Positions 43,792-56,300 of a stretch of 64,000 bases of DNA are shown one piece after another. Both the position numbers and the translations under genes were made by a program. Origin of the DNA: Circinella umbellata. Lineage: Eukaryota > Mucoromycota > Mucoromycetes > Mucorales > Lichtheimiaceae. The DNA is taken from positions 248,001 through 312,000 of the forward strand of contig JAIWNF010000011.1 of NCBI GenBank assembly GCA_025093555.1, read 5' to 3'. The first letter of the stretch is position 1. Every line of letters starts with the position of its first letter. The notes beneath the pieces were generated by a model, which saw only the letters and a program-made list of their open reading frames with translations, ran no database searches and had not been told where the DNA came from.

Positions 43792-46700
43792 ATGGCCATC
43801 ATTGGCGTCGCAGGTATTCATTTCTTTTCTATTTCTTTTATCATTACTATTTTTGAAATGAGTATCAGTGTAACATGAACTGTTTTTTTCATCGAATTAT
43901 TCCATTAGATCCAGGAAGTAGTAGACACCAACGGCCTAGCATTGCGCGCAGTCGAATTGTTAATGTTACAAACCAAGAAACCAACGTAAGTTGTTTATCT
44001 AATTCCGTGTTGTTCTCATTGACAGCTTTACTCATTCTTTTTTTCTCTCTACATGATTATATCAACTGATCGAACAACATTTCTTTCTTTTATCACTATA
44101 GGCTGTTCGAAAACATCAAAAATTTTGGGATAAAAAAAATAAAGGATATATCACCCCTCTGGACACAGCTACTGGTAATGTATATACTCATGTAAAAAAA
44201 AAGTACCAAAAAAAAAAGCATATTGTCAATTCCTTACATATATTCCTTTTTTCTAACAATTTTTCTATTAATAGGTTTTATGAACCTTGGCTATGGCATG
44301 CTCTTTAGTTTAACCATCGGAACTTTTATGGGTGTGTTTCTTGCTTATGCAACCCAAGACTCCTGGATACCTGACCCTAGATGCCGGATCAATGTACGAA
44401 AACTCTCTCGGCCCACAAAGGTAACAATAAAAACCTTACTAACATAAGAAAAAAATAGAAGAGAGCAATATGTATTAAAAAGCAACCGAGAAAGTGTTTA
44501 CTGATTAAAATATATACCTGCTTTTTTTATATCCTTTTAATTAGCGCCCATCGCCAAGTAGAGTTTATGATGAATATGGACACTTTAATACTGAAAAATT
44601 CGAAAGACTCTTTGATAAATATGCGCAATCAGACCTAAGTGGAAATACAATTACTTTAGCTGAACTTATTCAAATGGCTTCTGAACAAGCTTCTTATGGT
44701 GCGAGTCCTACTGCATGGTAAACAAAATTAACATTACCAATTCTTTTTTTTTAGTGGCAGGTGATATGTTTACAATAACAATTTATTTTTTGTTTGTAGG
44801 ACAATGGCCTTGTTTAATTGGGTTAGTCTATACATGCTAATTGGGCACCATGGCTCTTTTCATAAACAAGATATTCAAGCTGTATATGATGTACGTGTAT
44901 ATAGTTATAAAAAAAATAAAAAATATAAAAAAAATAAAAGACCTGTTCTTATTTGTAATTATAAATAGGGATCATTGTTCTATCGGATACGTGAAGCAAG
45001 ATGTTCCAGTGTAAAACCTGTATCACTTGAGTCATCAACCAGCCACCTGTTATTGCCTCAAAGTGCTATCAGTTTATTTGAACATCATTTAAATACTGCT
45101 GTAAACCATTTACCACAGTCCACCATTGCTGTCATGCGTAGTTGGGTACCACCTGTTGATTCCATGTTAGGTAGTAACGTCGTTGCAACACCAATTCAGC
45201 GGCGTGCTAACAGGGGATTTAATAGCAATACTACTAATACCGAACGTATTTCTGGAACTAAGTCAATCTCTTTTAACAATAAATCCTTTTCATTAACTGG
45301 CGTTCAAGGTTATGAAGATATATCATCGTCTTCATCCACTGTTTCCGAAGAAGATAGAAAGCTGCCCGATTTGATTTCCGAAGAGAGCGATTCAACCACT
45401 GCTTCGTTCGAGAATACTGGTATTGGTGTTTTGACAACCGGTATTTGTCCTGATGGTGCGGATTATTATCGTGATACTCCTTATACTAACTGGATTGGAA
45501 GACAACTTTCCGGTGTTCAGAAGGGAGGTTACCATGACCAACGAAATAATATTCCTGTGGCAGAAATCAGCGATGAGTATCAAGCTCCACTTTGCGGTGT
45601 CAAAAGTAATATTTATAATTCTAGTCCATTGACTGATTGGCTTGTAGAAGACCAGGATAACAAGAAATCACAGTATATGGATCAGCTTGAACCAGTAACT
45701 TTAACAGGCATTGTGAAACCTCCCGCTTCTATTGTTGACCATTTCACTATGGATAAGGATATTTCATCATCATACAATGAAAATAGAAAAGTTCAATCCC
45801 ATCCTTATCCTGTTACTTTAAGTAGCGTTCAAAATGGTGCTACACCCAAAAACAAGACCATAAATGTTGGTGTTCCAATCGTCAATGCTCCAAATCCTGT
45901 TGAAAAGGAGCTTAATTATGCTTTGGAGCCTGTTTCGCTGTCTGGTGTACGCTGTACTTCTGCTGATAATGAAAAACAAGATGATGTGTCTAGAAATGGA
46001 TTGGCTATTGTACAAGCTCCTACATCATTTGAATATCAAGAATTTGATTTCGAATCATATAGACAACCTGTTGCTTTATGTGGCCTTTCTACTTATGCTC
46101 AGAAGATTTCTGATGGTCATCAACATGGTAGTTCACTAGTTGGTGTTGAAGCACCCTTTTCTTTGTTACATAACAACCAGGATAAAACTAACGTTGCTAT
46201 GGAATCTGTTGTGCTCACAGGTGTAAGCAAGGTATCTCCTGCCGTTGATACGATCAGTAATAATGTTCCCATTATAGAGGCTTCTGTTCCGTTAAAAAAA
46301 GTAGAAGACAGTTCTGTTGTTTTTAAACCTACTGTCTTGACTGGTGTATCATTATCTACTTATGATGACGTTTCATCTTCATCTACTTTTACTACTGTTA
46401 CTACACCCAGTATTCTTGAAACAAGCCCACCTTATAATCCATTGTTTGGAGTACAACGTGTCGATGCTGAATCTGCATTATTTGTCAAAGAACCTACACT
46501 TTTTGAAACCAAGAAGAGTTCTATTGCTTTGGAACCCGCTGTTTTAACTAGTTTAAGAACTAGTAATGTTTTGGCCACCAGTTTTGTTAAAGCACCTACA
46601 GACTATAAACACAAGAGACCTGTTGCTTTAGAAACTATTACTTTATCTGGCCTACGTCCAAAGGATACTTTGACCACTGGTTTCGTTGAAGAGCCTTTTG

Positions 46701-48682
46701 TCAACAAACTCAAAGAATATGGTGCTTTTGAAGCAGTTGTTTTATCTGGTTTATCCAATGATACAACCATTGCTAGCTTTGTCGAGGAACCTGCTAATTA
46801 CAAACTTAAGAAACACGTTACTCTTGAAAGTCCTTATCTTTCAGGTATTCGCGAGCAAGAACATATATCTGACGTTGGTTTTGTTGAGCTGCCCAGTGAT
46901 TTAACAATTGAAAAATCATATGAAACTGAACCTGTTTCGTTAAGTGGGTTGTCGAGCGATACTACTACCGTCAGCTTTGTTGAAGAACCTATTATCGAGA
47001 AAAAACCTGTTGACTTGGAAGAAGCTTCCAAACCTGTTTCCCTTTGTGGTCTTTCTCGAGAACAAATCTATGGCGACTTTGTCCAGGCGCCTATTGATTA
47101 TAAACACGTTCAAATAGTTGAATTGGAACCTGCTGTTCTCTCCTCTTTACGCGAAGATACTGCTTCTCTTTGGGGTGTCAAAGAACCTACCGAATACAAG
47201 CCTAAACAATCTGTTGTATTAGAAACTGTTTCTCTTTCTGGTGTCCGTGAAAAAGACAAGAGATGGGTAGCTGATGATACTACCTTGAGATGCTCTAAAG
47301 AGCGTCGTCCATCATTGGAGGAGCCTCTAGAAGATTCTGATATTGATCTTTTGTTCGACTGGCGTAGAGCTACCCATTTCGAAAGGACCAAGATTGATCT
47401 TGATTTTGTTTGGAAATGGCGTGAGCGTACAGGTTTTGATGTTGAATTACCTCCTATCGAAAACATTGAATTGTGTGGTGTTGTCTCTTCTAATATCGAG
47501 GACGCATTTGTTGAAGACTTTCCCATTGTTAAAGACCCATGGACAGGCAAACCATTTTCTGGAATGGACTTCATAACTACTCCCGTTTCTTTATTTGGTA
47601 TATGTTCAGAAGAACCACAAGAAAAACTCAAGAATCATTTGAATATTGGTTGCTTGAAAGGTGTCACCAACGAAAGCTCGATGCTTTACGAGGAGCCGAT
47701 AATATTGTCAGAACCCATCAAGGAACATATTGATCTGGAACAATATCGTCGTGCTTTCCCATTGTCGGGTGTCCAAGAAAAGGATATGCAAGAATGTGCC
47801 ATTAAAAACTGGCTAAATAACGGTGCGCTCCCCGGTACCATCGTTTCCTCCGATGGCAGCAGGTTGTACAAAGCCCCTTCTGAAACAATTCCTGAAGACT
47901 ATATCGAACCACGTTCAAAGGATGATCATGATAAAGTAGGTGTCTTGGCTGTAGGTATTTCAAGAAAAAAGGTCAAGAAACCACTGAAGAACTGGTTAAA
48001 CATCAAATCCGCTGGTAGCATGTATGAGCCTGCTCAACCCGAATCTGAACCCAAAGAAATGGAAATTGATCTTGAAGTTTACCGTGCACCTTTCCCATTA
48101 AACAACTTGACTGACAATGAAATTCAGCAAAAGAATTGGCTCAATAACGGTGCGTTACCAGGTGTTCAAGCGTCTTCTAAATCATCTTATCAAGATGCAG
48201 CAGACGGTATCCCTTCTGATTATATTCAACCTCGCGATTCATCCTTGGATGAAGACAAGGCCTTAGAAGGTGTCAAAATAACAAATGATCGTAGTTTACG
48301 TCTTAAAAACTGGCTTAGTACATCTGACCTTCCTGGAGTTGAAAAGGAAGATAGTTATCGTGTTTATGATGATGCCAGAGAGCTGCCTCCTTCAGAATAC
48401 ATCCAATCACCATTGGAAGATCAAGAAATGCCAGTTGATTTTAAATTGACTGGTGTTTCTGCCGCCGATGCTGCTTCTGAAATTGGTGTACCTGGATTAA
48501 GTGGAAAGGTTACTCATAATGACTCTGACGATGAGCATTCCATTGCTACAGGAAGTACAAGCCCAGGCCCATTATCTCCTGAAGAATACAAGGACAAAAA
48601 GTCTGTTCCTACACAAAAGATGGCTATGGCAAATACCAACTGGAGTATTATGGCCGAGGTTACACATCAAAAAGAGGAATAA
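43792..48682 (+). CDS. caleosin fused to a long repeat domain
   Basis: Seven exons (43792..43813, 43909..43985, 44102..44174, 44275..44420, 44545..44717, 44800..44890, 44969..48682) give 1431 residues. Residues ~34-205 are a caleosin: conserved His38 before FWD, an EF-hand loop DKKNKGYITPLD (43-54), a membrane segment (GYGMLFSLTIGTFMGVFLAYA), the WIPDP motif in the proline-knot position, YDEYGHFNTEKFERLF, and the terminal DGSLFYRIREAR. Caleosins are lipid-droplet Ca2+- and haem-binding peroxygenases. The remaining ~1,226 residues lie in one exon and hold about 30 repeats of a hydrophobic motif such as SLSGV or VLTGV, preceded by Glu-Pro-Val and followed by charged linkers with VxAP(T/S). Later copies change to NWLNNGALPGV with DYIxPR. 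No transmembrane segment or known domain is seen there. The caleosin part may anchor the repeats to lipid droplets. Confidence 0.9.
44969..48682 (+). repeat. protein repeats encoded in one exon of the caleosin fusion
   Basis: About 30 imperfect repeats of 30-50 residues. Core: aliphatic-Leu-Ser/Thr/Cys-Gly-Val/Leu/Ile. First block (residues ~310-760) has units like EPVSLSGVR plus FVEAPxDYK. Third block (~920-1180) has units like KNWLNNGALPGV plus DYIQPR. Nucleotide identity between units is low, so the repeats are old and under protein-level constraint. Confidence 0.85.
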
Positions 48683-49267
48683 AAAAAAGACCATCGTTAT
48701 TTCTCCCTCGTACACCCACATTCTCGTCTTCGCTCATTATTATATAATCCTTTTCTGCTCTTTCTCATATTCTCATATCTCACTTCTCCCGTAGTTTGTT
48801 GTAGCATAATGTATTCCTTTCTTGTTCTGTATTGTTCTTTCTTTCTATTTGTGCAATTTGTTACAGCCATAGTTTCTCTCTCTTTTTTTCCTCCTCCCGC
48901 TTGTTTGTTTGTATATTTTCATTATTTTAATTCATTTTTCTTTTTTCAAATTACTTATCGAGCTAATAAGAAGGTTGCGTGGATGTGTTCGTGTGTGTTT
49001 GTGGGAAAAGTGAGAAAGAGTCAGGAAATGGAAAGATATGTATGAGCGGGTGACTATGTAGCTGTATGTGCTGTGGTGTGTATTTATCCAAATGTTAAGT
49101 TTCTCGATGTTTATGTGTTTTTTTTTGTTTGTTTGTTTAATTGCGTCGTTATGTTGTTGATGTTGTGTATGATTATTATGCAGGTTGAAATAAGAGAAAG
49201 AAGAACATAAGAAATGAAAAAAAGAGAAGTAGAAAAAAACAAAGAAAGAGAGAATCGTGTAATTATG
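48683..49267. other. convergent 3' spacer
   Basis: 585 bases between the stops of the caleosin fusion and the PP2C gene. CT-rich in the first half and GT/A-rich in the second; consistent with two untranslated regions. No gene. Confidence 0.55.
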
Positions 49268-51110
49268 TTAAGCATTGGTCGTCGTCGACGACGCTGTTTT
49301 TATCTTTGCTTCCTTCTTATCATCATTATTAGGTTGTTGTCTAGCTTTTTTCAACTCAGGTTCACCATCTTCTTTGAGAACAACACCTGTAGGTTCAGGA
49401 ACCTTATCACTGACTGTCTTGTACCAATCATCCATTGATTTACCTTGTAAGAATGCAACAATAATGACAGTCATGTTATCACAGCCAACACCATTAAAAT
49501 CACTATGATCTGCAAGGCATTCATCCATAAGGTTTTCACAAATCGTTTTCAATTCCACTTTTTCCTTGATCTTTGAACGTACAAAATCCGCTGCTTGTTG
49601 ATTGGTCATACAATCCCATATACCTAATAAAGAAATCATTATCATCAGCATATCTATCAGGCTATTTTAATAGTTGCTGTATATATATTACCATCACAAG
49701 CAATGACAGCAAATTCATCTTGAGGTATTAAGCGATGTTCAGTAACATCGGGTTCAGCTATAATAAAAGAAAGTATATTATTATCATCAGTTATCACAAC
49801 CTATATAAAAATAATAATAATGCGAGAGAGGACGAAAGGGGAGGAAAGAATGAATCTTTGAATTCATTTTACCAGTGACAGCCTGTTCTTCTGCAGAGAG
49901 ATCCTTGTTTTGCTTGAACTCAAAATCACCAAGTGCTCGAGATAACGCCAGATTACCTTCAAGTAAAAAAAAAAAGCGAAATTAGCAAAACACAAAGGAT
50001 ACGCAAAAACAATATATCAGTTGATATATAATACTAATTAATCTTACCATTAACGCGACCAAATTCAACATGTCCTCCAGCCTTTTCAATACGAGCAGTT
50101 TCTTTTTCATTAACAGGCTTATGATCTTGAGAAAGAGCAATGGCACGGCCATTTGTACTAATGATAGCACGAGAATCACCTGCATTACTCTAAGATCAAA
50201 AAAAAAAATAGAGGGTGTAAACATAAGTTTCCTTTTCAGTCAACTAGCGTAACCTACACATACACACACAAATGCGTTGCACGCGCTGCCCCATGAAACA
50301 CATACCACATAAAGCACGTTATCTTTTGTCAGCAATGCGGCAACTGCAGTACATCCCGATGTTTCCTTTTCATAAGCTGGATCTGATAGAAAATAAACAT
50401 CAATTATTAAAGAGACTGACCACACTTTTTTTTATATAATCCGCACGGCCCATATCAACAGATTATTATTATTTTACCTTTACGAAGTGCTTCATCAATC
50501 CCGAGAAAACTACTTCTTAATGCTTCACGATAGTTTCCTTGTTGATAGAACTTGGAATCAAATACCAAATCTTGTAAGTGTTCTCCACTATATTTTGCAA
50601 CAGCCGAGCCTATTTTTAAGTGAATATGTAAATCAGTCTCTCTTTTTCTCCCTCCTTATGCTAAATAGTGCCAAAGAACAGAAAAATAAGAAAGTATAAA
50701 AATTTAATATTTATAATTTACCTCCATGTCCATCGAATACAGCAAAGAAACTTGCGCCCGTATTTTTATATTCAGGAATGGTTGTATGGGCATCCTCCAT
50801 ATCTATATCGAATACACACACGTACATACGTAGCTTTAATTAAATAAATCGTTCACAAGTAACAAAATAAACCCTTCTTTTTTTTATTGCACTGTTCCGT
50901 TCAAGATGACGAACCTTCATTCCCTTACTCTCCCCAAGCACATATTTTTTTCATAGTTCTCTCAGCCTCAATTTTCTTTGTTTTATAACTAGTGGAATGA
51001 CACATACTGATTCTCCATCCTTGCATGCACGATGCACCATATTTGACGCGTGCATCTCCACCTTCAGTAGACTCTTTTGTAGTTATAGGTTCTGATAATG
51101 TTTGTCCCAT
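49268..51110 (-). CDS. PP2C-type protein phosphatase (Ptc2/Ptc3-like)
   Basis: Eight exons, complement(49268..49623, 49692..49757, 49873..49956, 50048..50189, 50306..50382, 50478..50609, 50722..50802, 51008..51110), give 346 residues. This is a metal-dependent Ser/Thr phosphatase. PPM motifs: GWRINMEDAH (31-40), VFDGHGG (56-62) with metal ligand Asp58, SGCTAVAALL, NAGDSRAI, ACDGIWD and GVGCDNMTVIIV. An N-terminal MGQTLSEP matches the Ptc2/3 style start (Met-Gly, possible N-myristoylation) and the C-terminus is a short charged tail. Family members dampen stress MAPK and checkpoint kinases; the specific target is unknown. It is divergent from MED22 with a 279-bp shared promoter. Confidence 0.95.
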
Positions 51111-51389
51111 TGTGGAAAGATAAAGTAGGTTTAGTTGTGTTATGTGTTATGTGTTATAAAGCTTTTTTTTTCCCTTTTTAAAAAAAAGGCAGAAAGAGAG
51201 AGAAAAAAGAAATAAAGGTAAAAAGATTGAAAGAACACAGCCTTTTGTCCTATTTGATGCGCAAAAATAGCTGCGGAGTGCAATGCTTGAATTCAAGCAT
51301 ATAATATTTGAATTTTGGTGAAACAAAAACCAAGTTTTTCACTTCTGTAATATAATTTTTTCCACTATAATAATAGCAATATAAATAAC
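51111..51389. promoter_or_regulatory. bidirectional promoter between PP2C and MED22
   Basis: Only 279 bases separate the ATGs of two divergently transcribed genes, so both promoters must be here. The sequence has a T8 run and purine-rich tract at 51167-51235, and no clear TATA box. Confidence 0.6.
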
Positions 51390-51999
51390 ATGGCTTCCAC
51401 GAATAAAGTACAAGCATCAGGAACAGCAAGTGCTAGACAAACACTTATCAATGCAGAAGAACAATATAATAAACGTATTGATGACGACATTTCAAAATTA
51501 GTGGATTGTTTTACTGACATTGTTCGAGTTGGTGAAGTAAGTGTGTGATCTTTTTAAATGAATAGGAGTATACAATTGACACTTTATGCATGATCAATTC
51601 ACTCAATATTAACAACTTATTTTTTTTATTAGAACAAAGATAAAGATAAATTTCGTGTTGCAGAAGAAGGTTATCAAATAGAAAGTCAAAGTGCACAAAT
51701 AGTAAGCACTTTTTTTATTATTATATTAAGTTATTTTATATGTATATAGGCCACTATTAACAAATAAAAAATATCAGGTACGATCGGCTGAATCATTATT
51801 AGGTCTTATTACTGAATTAAAACAACATTTATTACTAAACGACACAGCATTATTATCACAACTTGCAAAACAAAGAAAACAAGTATTAAGTACACAAAGT
51901 GATGAAATCAAAAATACAGTATTAAAAATGCGAGAAGAATTACGAACAACTATTTATGATCTAGAATCTGTTTATTTTAGATCTTTAAAAGGAGCATAG
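51390..51999 (+). CDS. MED22: Mediator subunit 22 (Med22/Surf5)
   Basis: Three exons (51390..51536, 51633..51701, 51778..51999) give 145 residues. Med22 (yeast Srb6) is a head-module subunit of Mediator, which links activators to RNA polymerase II. The family signature is a first helix EEQYNKRIDDDISKLVDCF, then the sequence around YQIESQSAQIVRSAESLL, then LKQHLLLNDTALL and a C-terminal helix. Length and order match family members. It is nuclear by function. Neighbour genes are unrelated to transcription. Confidence 0.92.
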
Positions 52000-52296
52000 T
52001 AAAATAAATAGCTAAATAAAAAATATGATTTATAGTAATAAATGGGTCTTTTTTTTTGTTTTGTACAGCGAAAAGAAAAATAAAATCGCTACATCAAAAG
52101 GAACAAAAAATGACAATTATATATACTCTATAATAATTATAATAATGTAACAAAAGGAAAAAAAAAGCGTTCTGATGTGTTATGTGTATATATTATGTAA
52201 GCGTTTCTGGACTGTATAGAAAGAGAGATAGGTAGGTTGAAAGAGGTGTATGTATGATTGCGTAGTATATGTTAAAAAAAGCAGGGGTAATCATTA
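52000..52296. other. convergent 3' spacer, MED22 and ABC transporter
   Basis: Nearly 300 bases between two stops; A-rich, no ORF. It should contain both polyadenylation regions. Confidence 0.55.
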
Positions 52297-55200
52297 TTAA
52301 TTTCGGCTATGATCGATGTTGTTATTGTTGTTATGGTGATAATCATCATGTTGTTGTTTCTGTTGTGAAGGACCTCCTAAAGATTGTAATTCAACCAATT
52401 TTCGGAATACACCATCCTTCTTATTCAATAATTCGTAATAAGTACCCATCTCAGCAACGCCTCCATCCTCTAAGCACATAACAAGATTAGCTGAACGAAT
52501 GGTTGAAAGACGATGTGCAATAGTAAGTACAGTTCTTCCTTGCATCAGATGGTTCAATGCATCTTGAACCAACACTTCGGACTCAGCATCTAAAGCACTG
52601 GTGGCTTCATCCTAATGTTATTATTATCATTATTAGTTTCATGTCATACTAATCCAGACGTGAAAATTTGTCACAATTGAATATATTTACCAGGACGAGA
52701 ATCGATGGATTCTTAAGCAATGCACGTGCAATTGCAATACGTTGCTTTTGACCACCACTTAAGCTAACACCACGTTCACCAACAATGGTTTGATATCCAT
52801 CATGGAATGACTCAATGAATGAAGCACAGTTAGCTTTGGTGGCAGCTTCCTTGATTTCATCAATGGTTGCGTTTTCCTTGCCATAGGCAATATTGTCATG
52901 AATAGTACCAGCGAATAAAACCGGCTCTGAATATATTTACATTTACATTTACATTTATTGTTATTAATATTATGATTGTTAGTTTTTTTTATTATTATTG
53001 TTAGAGATACTCTTGCACGCCCAATTTTTTTCTTACCTTGACTAACAACTCCAACATTTTCACGCCACCAGTGCAAATTGATGTCTTTGAGGTTTTCGTC
53101 ATCGATATAGATCGATCCTTTGTCAGTGTCATAGTAACGTAATAACAAAGATCCGATAGTAGACTTTCCAGAGCCAGATGAACCGACAATAGCAATCACT
53201 AGAATAATAAGTTGTGATTATTAGGAAATTCTGACTTTTTCTTTGCTGTATATTTACTTGTATGATAGTGAAAGCAAAATGTTAGATGTTTTTTTTACCT
53301 GTTCCAGGTTGAATATCCAATGAAAGATCCTTGAAAATAGGAGAATGGGGTCGAGTTGGGTATGTGAAGAACACATTTTCGAATCGGATTTTGCCCCGCA
53401 AGTTATCCAAAATTTTACCACCTGAAATAATAGCAACATTTACATTAATATCAAACCATACTTGCATATATATATCATATATACTTTAAACTATATATTC
53501 TTTTTAGACTTAATTGCTTACTCTCAAGTTGAATAGCCGATTTTTTGTTTTGTAACTCGAATAAACGTTCAGCAGCACCTACACCTTTCATGATTTCTGA
53601 ATAAAATGATGTCAAACCTAGTTGTGATATATTCAGTTATCATAACAACACAATTTTATCGTTAGTCTTCATTTTTACTATCTGTTACACATAACAACAC
53701 TACAGCGTAATAATTGGATAGTATTTTCTTTACCTCCCAAAGATGTACCAACATAAGCCGTGTAAAGCATAAACGAGGCCAATTGACCAATGGTAATGTC
53801 ATTTGTCATTACCATATGCCCACCATACCATAATACAGCCAATACAGCTAAATTACCAGAAAGACCTGCACCGCCAAAAAAGACAGCACTTGCAATAGCT
53901 TCTTTTCTAGCCAAATCATAAACACCCATGACCTTATCCCAATATCGATTACCCTCTATATTTTCCTTTGCAAATGCTTGTACAGTACGAATACTACTTA
54001 TTCGTTCTTCACCCAATTTTGTAATTTCACTTAATGCGGTTTGTGTCTGTCGTGATAATGTTTTGACATAACGTCCATAAAGTATACCAAAAATACTGAC
54101 GGGAGGTACCACAATCATCATTACTGCTGTCAATTTTGGACTAGATAGATATAAATAGTATAAAAATAAATAATAAGTAAGGTTGATATCTGCTCTCTCT
54201 CTCTGCCTCTTATGAGTAATTTAATAATAGTTTCCCGTACCTGACCCATAACATCATGGAACTACCAACAACGGCAGTGGCCAGTGCCCTTTAGCAATAA
54301 TAATGCAAATAGAAATAACATGGTTAATTTTTGAATGCATGCAAAAAAAAATTCATTTCTTTTTTTTTAGTATGATGGTTATTGAAGTATATTTTACCTT
54401 AATCCATCGCTGACATTACCGGTAATACTTTTACCAACAATGGCAGTATCAACAGATAATCGCGAAATGAGTTCACCCGTCCGATTCTTATCGAAAAATG
54501 CCATATCTTGTTTTAAAATATTTACATATAAATCATTTCTTAATCGTTGAATAATTCGTTCTCCTGCTAATCGGAACAAGAGCACGCGACCACTATTAGC
54601 AAGTGCACCCAACACAAATACGGCGGACAAAGCACCCATAAATTGAGGCATGGTAAAGCCCATGTATTCTTTGATTTCTGGATGTGTAACAATATCAATG
54701 ATTTTACCCATTGAAAAAGGGACAGACTATACACATTGACAGCAGTAAAAAATTCATGGAATCAATTATAGGTTAGATATTATAATATATAGACTTTTTT
54801 CTTTTCAGATCTTGATAATCGATCGCGTTTACAATATTACCATAGTAACGGCAGAAGAAATCACCAATAATCCAATAGCAGCTTTTTTTTTTTAATTATA
54901 TAAGAGTACAATGTTAGTTCATATTCACTTTATTCCCTTATAGACATATTATATATTATTATAAAGAGCAGTTTACCAGAAATACTCTTTGCTTCAGGTT
55001 TAGCAAGGCCAAAAAGTTGCTTAATATCTTTGGAATCGGCTTTCTTTTTTGCTTCTTTTTTCGCTGCGTTTTCTACTGCTTCTTTTTCTATATTTTTGGA
55101 AGCAGCTTCCAATACTGGTTTTGATCCCTTGTTCATTTGCTGTCGTACTATAGTTGAGACTGAGAATGGCATACGATCGCCCAGCGATCGCGACGCTAAT

Positions 55201-55328
55201 GGTGACATTCGACTATTTGACGGCGTTGGTGGTACGATAGTAGGTCGTAACAATCGTTGACCAGTACATGAAACTACATTACTTCGTAATGCCCGTCGGG
55301 AACTTGTCGAAGACAGACACCGAAGCAT
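52297..55328 (-). CDS. MDL1: mitochondrial ABC half-transporter (ABCB10/Mdl1-like)
   Basis: Ten exons, complement(52297..52611, 52691..52926, 53037..53198, 53299..53421, 53522..53617, 53734..54140, 54241..54288, 54398..54726, 54841..54881, 54977..55328), give 702 residues. N-terminus (1-75) is Ser/Arg-rich without acidic residues at first ([16 protein letters not shown]), a mitochondrial presequence. The membrane domain follows (about 117-420) with [11 protein letters not shown] and an ABCB10-like stretch [14 protein letters not shown]. ATPase: Walker [10 protein letters not shown] (471-479), signature LSGGQ (575-579), Walker B ILVLDE (595-600), H-loop AHRLST. Yeast Mdl1 exports peptides from the matrix; human ABCB10 supports haem synthesis. 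A His/Asn/Gln-rich tail ends the protein. It functions as a homodimer in the inner membrane by family knowledge. Confidence 0.94.
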
Positions 55329-56300
55329 TGTGTATATTATTTTTTTTTTAAAAAAGGGTTGAAGATTAAAAAGTAAACAAAAAAAAAAAAAGGAAGAGAC
55401 GACGAAATATTAAACAATATAATCACAAGAGAATCATCGGCAATCAAATTAGCCGTGGTCATTCGGAGGAAGTGATTAGTGAAACTATTAGTGAAGTTGG
55501 TTAAAGTCGGATTTTGCATTGTTCCAATTCCGTATTTTAGCAATTTCGAGGTTAAAATTTTAGACATGTAAACAATGATCAATTTATACGTCTTGTCATG
55601 TTCATATTCCTATTTATCTCATATAACTAGATCAAAGAGAAGTTTTAATGCTTTTTATCGTGGCAAGTTGCTAAGATTTCAATCAGATTGCACTCATTGC
55701 TGACCACCGAGGACTAAATCATCACTGCTAATACAGCCGACCAAAATTTCTTAGGAACGCCGAGTATGAATTAACGCATTGGGCGAATTAATGATTATAT
55801 ACTACGTATGGGTATAAAAAAAAGAGAGACATGTTTACTTGAGGATTATATGAGTTTATTACTGGTCATGTAAGTATCATATATAGCTTCTGTTATAGCT
55901 AAAGTTTATTCTAAAATGTATTAACGTATGAGAAACAAAGTCGGGAAAGAAAAAAAAAATGCACGTGAAAATATACATCAGTACATCCACGGACTACGTT
56001 TAAACTCGATTGCTACTCGATACTAGCTGTAATAATATATGCCGTATCATGACAAAGTGTTATGACTTTATACCCACAAAAGAGTGATATTTAGTGTATA
56101 TTGAGCTTTCATTATAAACCTATTTAATTGAAAAGATATATGGGAAGGGAATAAAGAATAAAAACAATATATAGCAAAAAGGTCGATTAAATAGTGTTGT
56201 ATAAGAAAACTAAAGTATGATAAAAAGAGAACAAAAAAAGAACTATGAAAAGCGTGATTATAAGAAATAAATAAAAATGAATGATATGGTGGTTTAGTTT
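55329..56300. other. intergenic
   Basis: About 970 bases between the ABC-transporter start and the lipase stop, both on the minus strand. It contains the transporter promoter, with T9A5 and A12 homopolymers just before the ATG. No gene. Confidence 0.5.

Noticed and set aside
44969..44977. Reading the 3.7 kb exon as a separate gene starting near here
   Set aside because: The exon's first codons (GSLF) complete the caleosin domain and phase agrees with the preceding exon. No ATG with promoter precedes it.
47110..47631. 173-codon minus-strand ORF inside the caleosin fusion exon
   Set aside because: Mirror of repetitive coding sequence on the plus strand; it has no independent features.
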